Positions 1 through 5,065 of a stretch of DNA of 8,457 nucleotides are shown one piece after another (the stretch's first letter is position 1; each line of letters begins with the position of its first letter). The position numbers were made by a program, and so were the translations under genes. The stretch is from CAZKUN01 sp964555935 (GTDB taxonomy: Bacteria > Armatimonadota > Zipacnadia > Zipacnadales > VGFC01): contig CAZKUN010000337.1 in assembly GCA_964555935.1 (NCBI GenBank), forward strand, positions 1 through 8,457. Reading direction: 5' to 3'. A model generated the notes under the pieces. The model was not told the origin of the DNA and made no database searches. It saw only the letters and a list, made by a program, of their open reading frames with translations.

Positions 1-23
1 CCTTCACTCCGAATGAGGGCTGC

Positions 24-887
24 ATGCTGATATCAGTGCTGGCCCTGCTAACCACGTCGAGCCCCGCGAGCGCCCAGGAGGCATCGCCCGTGGAGCCTGT
101 CGAGCACGAGATCCGCGAGTTCACGGTGCCGGTTGGCGAGCGTGAGCTCATGGCCAAGATCCTCTCGCCGCCCGATGAGGACCTGGCTGAGGCCCCAGCG
201 CTTCTGCTGACCTTTGCTGCCGATCAAGACACTTCGCTACTCACCATTCCCTATTGCCTGCCTGCCCAACACTTCCTGGCGCACGGCCACCGGGCCGTGA
301 GTTTCACACTCCCTTCCCACGGGACCCGCGTCGACGCTTTCGGTGAGGGCATCGCCGGTTGGCGTAATGCCTTCATGGCCGGAGAGGATCCCTTCAGCAC
401 CTTCGTCGCGGAAGCACGGGCGCTGATTGACGAGTGCATGCGCCGGGGCTGGGTACGCCCGGGCCGAATCGCTGTGAGCGGCACATCCCGCGGCGGCTAC
501 GTGGCGCTGCGGTTGCTGGCCGCTGACCCGCGGATCGCGGCGGGGGCGGGCTTCGCGCCGGTGACTGATTGGCGGGATCTCACCGAGTTCTCGGCCGACC
601 GGGAACGTGAGGACGTAGCGGGTCTGCGACTCTCGCAGATGGCCGCAGACATGGCCGACAGAGATGTCTTCGCAGCCATCGGCCGAAACGATGATCGTGT
701 CTCCACACTGAGCTGCCGGACGTTCATTGAGCACCTTCGCAGGCTCGGGGCAACAACATCAGACGGGTCGGATCGGGTGCGGTACGTCGAGACCGATGAC
801 GAGGGGCACTCGCTCGCGGACAGGTGGTATGCAGAGGGCGCTGAGTTCCTTCTGCGAGCCGCCACGAGGACTGATGGCTCACATTGA
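24..887 (+). CDS. Exported alpha/beta-hydrolase (dienelactone hydrolase/prolyl oligopeptidase-like)
   Basis: A 287-residue alpha/beta-hydrolase-fold serine hydrolase, probably an esterase or acyl hydrolase; the substrate cannot be read from sequence. The nucleophile elbow is GTSRGG with Ser155. Candidate acids are Asp223/Asp224 in the GRNDDRV segment, and the catalytic His is His262 in DDEGHS. This is the expected order for the fold. The strand-turn segments AVSFTLPSHGTR and IAAGAGFAPVTDW also fit. The N-terminus is hydrophobic and ends in an Ala-rich cleavage-like site (ASAQEA, about residue 18), indicating export. It has no Lys or Arg before the hydrophobic stretch, and the frame stays open to the left edge, so the true start may lie outside the window. 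A GAGGG at 15-19 could serve the ATG at 24, but the spacing is only 4 nt. The stop TGA overlaps the TTG start of the next gene, implying an operon. Fold certain, specificity unknown. Confidence 0.85.
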   Translation: MLISVLALLTTSSPASAQEASPVEPVEHEIREFTVPVGERELMAKILSPPDEDLAEAPALLLTFAADQDTSLLTIPYCLPAQHFLAHGHRAVSFTLPSHGTRVDAFGEGIAGWRNAFMAGEDPFSTFVAEARALIDECMRRGWVRPGRIAVSGTSRGGYVALRLLAADPRIAAGAGFAPVTDWRDLTEFSADREREDVAGLRLSQMAADMADRDVFAAIGRNDDRVSTLSCRTFIEHLRRLGATTSDGSDRVRYVETDDEGHSLADRWYAEGAEFLLRAATRTDGSH

Positions 888-1108
888 GGATCACCGATGT
901 AACGACCGTCTTGCTCACAGGACCGTACACCAACGATCCACTCCTGCTGGAGTGTCGGAAGCTCCGAAGCGCGGCCTTCATTCGCATCCACAGCGATTCC
1001 GGCTTGACCGGCATTGGCGAGACCGACGTCGGCTACTTCTGTCCCGAGGTCGTGCCGGGCATCGTCGAGTTCTTCTCCCCATCTTGGGCGGAGATTCAGC
1101 GGGGCTGA
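884..1108 (+). pseudogene. Mandelate racemase/muconate lactonizing enzyme family protein, N-terminal fragment
   Basis: The ORF opens with MRITDVTTVLLTG and continues through AAFIRIHSDSGLTGIGE, then PEVVPGIVEFF. This is the N-terminal capping domain of the enolase superfamily (MR/MLE type), whose members abstract a proton alpha to a carboxylate, usually to dehydrate or racemise sugar acids. Full-length members have about 360-420 residues. Here homology stops after about 64 residues, near position 1075, and the frame then reads SPSWAE, which belongs to the adjoining integrase, until TGA at 1106. The catalytic barrel (Lys/His base and Asp/Glu metal ligands) is absent and I did not find it elsewhere in the window, so the fragment cannot be active. 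The start is TTG at 884, overlapping the hydrolase TGA by two bases; a GAGGA at 866-870 lies 13 nt upstream. The overlap suggests the intact ancestor was cotranscribed with the hydrolase. Confidence 0.8.
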
Positions 1109-1667
1109 GTTCCTCGGACACTACGGCCAGTTCATCTGGGCCTGCGACTTCTTCACCGTGACGACAGCTACGCTGCGGACCTACCACGTGCTCTTCTTCA
1201 TCGAGATCAGCACCCGCCGCATCGTCCACTGGAATGTCTCCGAGCACCCGAACGGCGAGTGGGTTGCCCAGCAGTTCCGCAACCTGGCGGTGATGCACGA
1301 TGACTTGCTTCGCTACCTCATCCACGACAGGGATGGCAAGTTCGCGCCGCGCGCCGACGAATTGCTGCGGCCCATGGGCACGAAGCCGGATCTTCTTCCA
1401 CCGCGATCCCCTAACCTGAATGACCACGCAGAACGCTGGGTGAGAACAGCACGGCAGGAGTGCCTGGACCACATCATCATCCTGAACGAACGCCACCTTC
1501 GATGGGCGCTCGGGGAGTTCATTCGCTACTACAACCAGCGTCGGCCACATCGGTCTCTTCAGCTACGTCCGCCCGATGGCCCCCTCGCCAGCGGAGCCGA
1601 AGGCCCGGTCGTGCGGCACAAGGTCCTCGGCGGCCTGATCAGCGACTACTACAGGGAGGCAGCGTGA
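1076..1667 (+). pseudogene. Truncated, frameshifted DDE integrase/transposase (rve core; IS481/IS3-like)
   Basis: Retroviral-type integrase core. The segment IWACDFF carries the first Asp. VLFFIEISTRRI is the following strand. LIHDRDGKF holds the second Asp, and NDHAERW the Glu, 35 positions after the first Asp of DRD. RQECLDH and YYNQRRPHRSL are the familiar C-terminal motifs, and the end (KVLGGLISDYYREAA) is also typical of this integrase group. All three catalytic residues are present, but the N-terminal helix-turn-helix region, normally about 100 residues or more, is missing. Similarity begins abruptly at PSWAE, near 1079, right where the enolase gene breaks. PSWAE is in the enolase frame and the rest is one frame over, because of an apparent 16-bp insertion at 1094-1109. 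The open frame covering the core runs from 1014 to 1667, but its first 29 codons are read from enolase DNA in the wrong frame. The 186 bases between this stop and 1854 hold no gene I can recognise, and I could not identify terminal inverted repeats. Confidence 0.82.
1094..1109 (+). other. Apparent 16-bp insertion causing the integrase frameshift
   Basis: Reading tgg gcg gag and then skipping 1094-1109 gives ttc ctc gga, i.e. SWAE joined directly to FLGHYGQFIWACDFF, which is what intact integrases of this type look like (PSW-x-EFL...ACDFF). The 16 bases end in GCTGAG, close to the GCGGAG just before them (1088-1093). This resembles an imperfect duplication. Sixteen is not a multiple of three, which explains the change of frame. 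The alignment is from memory of the family and was not computed. Confidence 0.5.
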
Positions 1668-1853
1668 CCGACCTCGCTCGGCCAACCTCTCGCTCTGACT
1701 CGCCTTGGACTCCATCGCCCCTGAACCCGTCCACTACGTCCGTCGGAGGGTGGACCCAAGCCACCAACGCCAACCTTGGTAGGCAATTGCCACCACGCCA
1801 CACCCGGACTCCCCGCAGATCAGTTCCGGGACCTCACGGCCTCCCAGCAAGCG

Positions 1854-2429
1854 TCAGCGACCGACTTCGACATCCGAGATGTGCACGCCTATGTTGGCGC
1901 TGTTGTGGAGCATGGTAACGCGAACGTACCGCGCCTCGACTGGCGCGAAGACATGAAGGTCGCCTTCCGCCGTGGCGAGGTCGTTATCGAGCTTCTCGCC
2001 GACGGTGGTCCAGTCGGTCCTGTCGGTCGACACCTCGACCCGGTAATGGTAGAAGCGCTGGTCCGCGAAGTAAGTGGTGACACGGATCGAGCGGACCGTC
2101 CAGGTCCGGCCGAGCCCCACGGTCAGCGATTGAGGAGCATAGTCGGCCCCCCAGTAGGTGTTCGGGTCAAGGTCGGTTGCGTACTCTGGGCGGTAGCCCA
2201 CTCCGTGAGGCCCTGCGGACCGGTCTACATAACGTGAGCACTCAACGGGCTTGAGGGCGGCCAGGTTGTCGTCGGGCTCGTCTGCCAGCCCGCCACGCCG
2301 ACCCCAACGGCGGCCGTCGACACCAACGGCAAGACCGCACGCCCTACGAATCTCAGGATGGCACTTGACTAAAGAACTCTCACTTCTAAACCGCGATTCA
2401 CAGAGTCGCGCTTGACGGCATATCTGCAT
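1854..2429 (-). CDS. Orphan F5/8 type C (discoidin) domain, C-terminal fragment
   Basis: Residues about 54-191 form one F5/8 type C (discoidin-like, galactose-binding) domain: NLAALKPVECS, YATDLDPNTYWGA, SLTVGLGRTWTVRSIRVTTYF, YHYRVEVSTDRTDWTTV, ARYVRVTMLHNSA and a closing HISDVEVGR. This jelly-roll usually sits at the end of secreted glycosidases and binds polysaccharide. The domain ends naturally at the stop codon, but nothing that looks like an enzyme precedes it. The first 30 or so residues (2345-2429) come from AT-richer DNA, show no signal peptide, and their ATG has no ribosome binding site and lies inside the plus-strand promoter. The real gene probably began further away and lost its 5' part near 2345. 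It converges with the integrase remnant and diverges from the gene at 2518. Probably non-functional; the domain call itself is firm. Confidence 0.7.
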   Translation of the reverse strand: MQICRQARLCESRFRSESSLVKCHPEIRRACGLAVGVDGRRWGRRGGLADEPDDNLAALKPVECSRYVDRSAGPHGVGYRPEYATDLDPNTYWGADYAPQSLTVGLGRTWTVRSIRVTTYFADQRFYHYRVEVSTDRTDWTTVGEKLDNDLATAEGDLHVFAPVEARYVRVTMLHNSANIGVHISDVEVGR

Positions 2430-2441
2430 ACTGCATACAAT
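2412..2441 (+). promoter_or_regulatory. Sigma70-like promoter upstream of the GH123-like gene
   Basis: TTGACG at 2412-2417 (5 of 6 to the -35 consensus) and TACAAT at 2436-2441 (5 of 6 to the -10 consensus) are separated by 18 bases. They lie in a stretch with clearly lower GC than the rest of the window. Transcription would begin near 2448-2450, leaving a leader of about 70 bases before the ATG at 2518. A short inverted repeat, CGCGA/TCGCG (2392-2396 and 2406-2410), abuts the -35 box and could be an operator, though it is short. The call assumes housekeeping-sigma consensus applies in this organism. Confidence 0.5.
2425..2438. repeat. Tandem 7-bp repeat (TGCATAC x2) in the promoter spacer
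   Basis: TGCATAC occurs twice without a gap at 2425-2431 and 2432-2438, between the candidate -35 and -10 boxes, and the second copy overlaps the first three bases of the -10. The ATG assigned to the minus-strand discoidin fragment falls inside the first copy. The repeat could mark a regulator site or be a simple slippage product. Confidence 0.4.
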
Positions 2442-2502
2442 GCCCTGCCCTGGCCCATGGGGTCATGTACGCCAACCACACACGATGACTCAAGCAGTCA
2501 CC

Positions 2503-2508
2503 GGAGGG
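2503..2508 (+). promoter_or_regulatory. Ribosome binding site that fixes the start at 2518
   Basis: GGAGGG lies 9 bases before the ATG at 2518. That ATG is followed directly by a good signal peptide, so this start is preferred over the in-frame ATG at 2440, whose first 26 codons look non-coding and overlap the promoter's -10 box. Confidence 0.75.
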
Positions 2509-2517
2509 TCACTGCCG

Positions 2518-4206
2518 ATGCGACTTACATACCTCATCTGGCTACTGCTCTGTTCAGTTGGGCCGTGCGTTGCCGCAGACGACGGCAACCTGCTGGCCAA
2601 CCCGGGTTTCGAGGTCGCCGGTAGCGACGCTCTGCCGCAGGGCTGGGCTCGACAGTGCTACGGGACATCTCAGGCTTACCGCGACACCAGCACCGTCCGC
2701 ACGGGCGAGGCCGGCGGGCGGATCGTGAGGGAACCCAACGACGGCGGCAATGTGGTAGCGCTGCTCATCCCACGGGTGCCCGTCCGGGGCGGAGAGCGCT
2801 ACACCCTCAGTGGCTGGGGCAAGGGCAACGTGCCTGCAGGGCAGGCGAAGCTCTTCGTCTATGAGTACAACGAAGCCGGAGCATGGCTGGGAAACTCACT
2901 TCAAGCATCCGTTCCCGCCGCAACGGACGAGTGGACGCCACTCATCGCCACCGAGACCGTGTCCCCGGAGTGCGCGTGGGTGCAGGTGCGCTTTGAGATC
3001 TACGGCGGCTCATCACACGGGGAGGCGTCGGTGGATGATGTGTATCTTGGCGATGAGTCCTCGGCCCCCCAGGCAGTGCGCGACCTGACGGCCGAGCGTC
3101 AGCGGGACACTGCGGTACTGCGGTGGCTCCCCCCGGACGGAGCCGGCATCAGCGGCTACCATGTGTACGCCACGCTGGACGAGAGCTTCTCGCCGGCTCG
3201 AGCGGAGCGCGTCGCCTTCACGACGGAGACGGAGGCCGAAGTCCCGATACCGCCGGGGTATGGCACCTACTTCGCCGTTGTCGCCGTCAACCAAGTCGGG
3301 AACAGCTCGAGGCCGGAGATGGCGGGGCCGCTGAAGCCCGAGAGCCAACGGCCTCTGCCGGCCGTGCTGGCGTGGATCGCTGACCCGGATCGGCGCTGGA
3401 GCCCGGTGCTGCCCCCTGGGCTTCAGACGTCCCGCACGGATCCCCTGCCCATGGTGCGAGGCGAGTACGCGAGCCTGCAGATCCTCGTCGGCGCGCCTGA
3501 AGAGCCGCTGAGTGATGTGTCGGTGACGGTCAGTCATCTGCGCGGACCGGGGCGGGCGCGGCTCAAGGGACGCTCGGTGGAGCTGCTCTTGCAGGAGTAC
3601 GTCGAGCTGCGCGGGCTCAGGGTGAAGGCCCCCGATCCACTGCCCCCGGCTCACCCCGTGGATATCGGGAAGCGCGCGCTGCGCGGCTGGTGGCTATTGC
3701 TGCATACGCCTGTGGACGCTACTCCCGGTCAGTACCGCGGCCATGTGACGGTTCGAGCTGCGGGCCACCGGTCGCGGAGGCTGCCTCTGTCCGTTGACGT
3801 CGCACCGGTCACTGTGCCCCAGGGCAACCACTATGGTAGCAGTTGGGGGCTTTGGGGGAAGCAGGTTGCCGAACAGGAGCAGGTACCCGAAGGGTCGGAG
3901 GAACACAGGGCTTTGATGCGCCGCTATGCCGACTTCCTCTTGGAGCATCGCATGGTGCCGCGCTACCTGCCCGGCGATATCCGCTCGGAGGAGACGGCCC
4001 GCTGGCTTGACGACGAGCGGGTCTCGTGCTTCTCCGTGGGTACGCCGGCAGGCTGGGCGAAAGTCATGACTGACGAACAGGTCGCTGAGTTCCGGGGAAC
4101 GTGTGACTACCTGCGTAAGCAAGACTGGTTGGATCGGGCCTACATATACCAGGATGACGAGCCGACCCCGGCCGGCTACGAGCACTGCCGAGAGGTGGCG
4201 CGTTAG
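2518..4206 (+). CDS. GH123-like (DUF4091) secreted glycosidase, N-terminal part ending at a premature TAG
   Basis: Residues 1-20 are a Sec signal peptide (MRLTYLIWLLLCSVGPCVAA). A CBM-like jelly-roll follows at about 24-178 (starting NLLANPGFE, ending EASVDDVYLGD). A fibronectin type III domain spans about 183-272 (AVRDLTAERQRDTAVLRW, GYHVYATLDESF, YFAVVAVNQVGNSS), and a beta-sandwich typical of the N-terminal side of DUF4091 proteins about 282-430. The start of a TIM-barrel-like catalytic domain (DUF4091/GH123) follows. Known GH123 enzymes are retaining beta-N-acetylgalactosaminidases that use an adjacent Asp-Glu pair in substrate-assisted catalysis; the best match here is Asp547-Glu548 in YIYQDDEP. 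Codon 563 is TAG (4204-4206), after which the same frame continues with conserved DUF4091 sequence to 4815. A product stopping here would lose roughly 60% of the barrel and probably not fold. Substrate specificity is not proven by sequence. Confidence 0.8.
   Translation: MRLTYLIWLLLCSVGPCVAADDGNLLANPGFEVAGSDALPQGWARQCYGTSQAYRDTSTVRTGEAGGRIVREPNDGGNVVALLIPRVPVRGGERYTLSGWGKGNVPAGQAKLFVYEYNEAGAWLGNSLQASVPAATDEWTPLIATETVSPECAWVQVRFEIYGGSSHGEASVDDVYLGDESSAPQAVRDLTAERQRDTAVLRWLPPDGAGISGYHVYATLDESFSPARAERVAFTTETEAEVPIPPGYGTYFAVVAVNQVGNSSRPEMAGPLKPESQRPLPAVLAWIADPDRRWSPVLPPGLQTSRTDPLPMVRGEYASLQILVGAPEEPLSDVSVTVSHLRGPGRARLKGRSVELLLQEYVELRGLRVKAPDPLPPAHPVDIGKRALRGWWLLLHTPVDATPGQYRGHVTVRAAGHRSRRLPLSVDVAPVTVPQGNHYGSSWGLWGKQVAEQEQVPEGSEEHRALMRRYADFLLEHRMVPRYLPGDIRSEETARWLDDERVSCFSVGTPAGWAKVMTDEQVAEFRGTCDYLRKQDWLDRAYIYQDDEPTPAGYEHCREVAR
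4204..4206 (+). other. In-frame amber codon interrupting the GH123-like gene
   Basis: TAG at codon 563 sits between CREVAR and IRKGAEDIRIL in one otherwise unbroken 765-codon frame. A single C-to-T change from CAG (Gln) would explain it. TAG also ends this gene at 4813-4815 and the next at 7745-7747, which argues against general reassignment of TAG to an amino acid. Confidence 0.8.
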
Positions 4207-4815
4207 ATCCGCAAGGGCGCGGAGGACATCCGCATCCTCCTGACCGAGCAACCCGAAGAGGCCCTCTATGGGGCGGTGGACATCTGGTGCCCGGTCCTCA
4301 GCGAACACGCGCGTACGTGGGAACACTGCAGAGAACGCCAGCGCGCGGGGGAGCATGTCTGGTGGTATGTATGTGTGGTGCCGGGTCCGCCCTACCCGAA
4401 CTGCATGCTCACCAACGACCCGGTTGACGCCCGGGCCCTGTCCTGGATGCAGGTGAAATACGGGATCGAGGGCGAGCTGTACTGGAGCACGACCTTCTTC
4501 GAGGGCAACGTGTGGGAGAAGGCGACGCCCAGCCCGGGCGACGGCTACCTCTGCTACCCCGGCAAGCCCGTCGGCCGGGAGGGGCCGGTGACCTGCATCC
4601 GCGCCGAGCGGATTCGGGATGCCAAGGAGGACATCGAGCTGATCTGGCTCCTTCGCCAACTGGCAGCTGGCGAAGGCAGGGAAGCCCGCGCCGAACGCGT
4701 CATCCGCCGGGCATTGGACCAGGTCGTCACCAACCACACCCAATACAGCAAAGAAGACGCAGCCTATGATGCCGCCCGGCAGGCGATCGTGGATGAGATC
4801 ATCCGGCTGCAGTAG
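4207..4815 (+). pseudogene. C-terminal remnant of the same GH123-like (DUF4091) protein
   Basis: This is the continuation, in the same frame, of the gene beginning at 2518; the two together would encode about 765 residues. It holds the rest of the barrel: AVDIWCPVLSE, HVWWYVCVVPGPPYPN, DARALSWMQVKYGIEGELYWST and the family hallmark near the C-terminus, RIRDAKEDIELIWLL (about 697-711 of the joined protein), followed by a helical tail. Compare DAWCPLTPSF, VWWYVACGP and SIRDGLEDYEYYWLL at the matching places of the protein encoded at 5066-7747. The first ATG after the TAG (4276 in this frame) has no visible ribosome binding site and lies mid-domain, so independent translation is unlikely. The good conservation after the TAG means the mutation is recent, the stop is read through, or the base is a sequencing error. 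Confidence 0.75.
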
Positions 4816-4979
4816 GCGCAGTATCACTCACCAATACGGCTGCGAGATGCTCCCGTTGAGGGCGGTCGCTGCCCTTGCGGGGACCGAAGCGCGCTTGCGG
4901 GCGACGGGGGGGCCATAGGACCTGTTGATGCTCAATACCGTGCTCGCCGAGGAGACGGCCAGCGCTCAGCGGACGAGGG

Positions 4980-5029
4980 TCGCAGGTCTAGCCGACCTGC
5001 GAAAGCCGCGGCAACCTCCCGCCGCGACT
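4980..5029 (+). promoter_or_regulatory. Two tandem hairpins in the leader of the second GH123-like gene
   Basis: The first hairpin has a perfect 9-bp stem (TCGCAGGTC 4980-4988, loop TAGCC 4989-4993, GACCTGCGA 4994-5002). The second begins two bases later, with stem arms 5004-5012 and 5021-5029 pairing at 8 of 9 positions. Its 8-base loop, AACCTCCC, contains the anti-Shine-Dalgarno-like CCTCC. No T-run follows either one, so a simple intrinsic terminator is unlikely. They end 22 bases before the ribosome binding site at 5052. A role in mRNA stability or translation control is inference. The surrounding 4816-5065 gap otherwise holds only a weak direct repeat, CTTGCGGG (4874-4881 and 4894-4901). 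Confidence 0.45.
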
Positions 5030-5051
5030 TGGACGTGCTCCAGGCGACCAG

Positions 5052-5057
5052 AAGGGG
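5052..5057 (+). promoter_or_regulatory. Ribosome binding site that fixes the start at 5066
   Basis: AAGGGG lies 8 bases before the ATG at 5066, which opens directly into a signal peptide. The frame is open back to an ATG at 4925, but those 47 codons cross the two hairpins and lack export or domain features. Confidence 0.65.
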
Positions 5058-5065
5058 TAACGCCC

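Noticed and set aside
1776..2237. 153-codon plus-strand open frame over the discoidin region
   Set aside because: It is antisense to a clear F5/8 type C domain and has no recognisable features.
2440..2517. Upstream in-frame ATG at 2440 as start of the first GH123-like gene
   Set aside because: The extra 26 residues lack any signal or domain character and overlap the candidate promoter; the ATG at 2518 has a ribosome binding site and a signal peptide.
4204..4206. TAG read as pyrrolysine or a reassigned codon
   Set aside because: TAG also serves as the terminal stop of both glycosidase genes, and the protein is not a methylamine methyltransferase; a CAG-to-TAG mutation is simpler.
3694..4827. 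377-codon open frame on the minus strand
   Set aside because: It is antisense to conserved DUF4091 sequence; its product shows no known motif and its length is explained by GC-rich third positions on the coding strand.
4925..5065. Upstream in-frame start at 4925 for the second GH123-like gene
   Set aside because: It would put 47 charged, low-complexity residues before a signal peptide and translate through two strong hairpins; 5066 has a good ribosome binding site.
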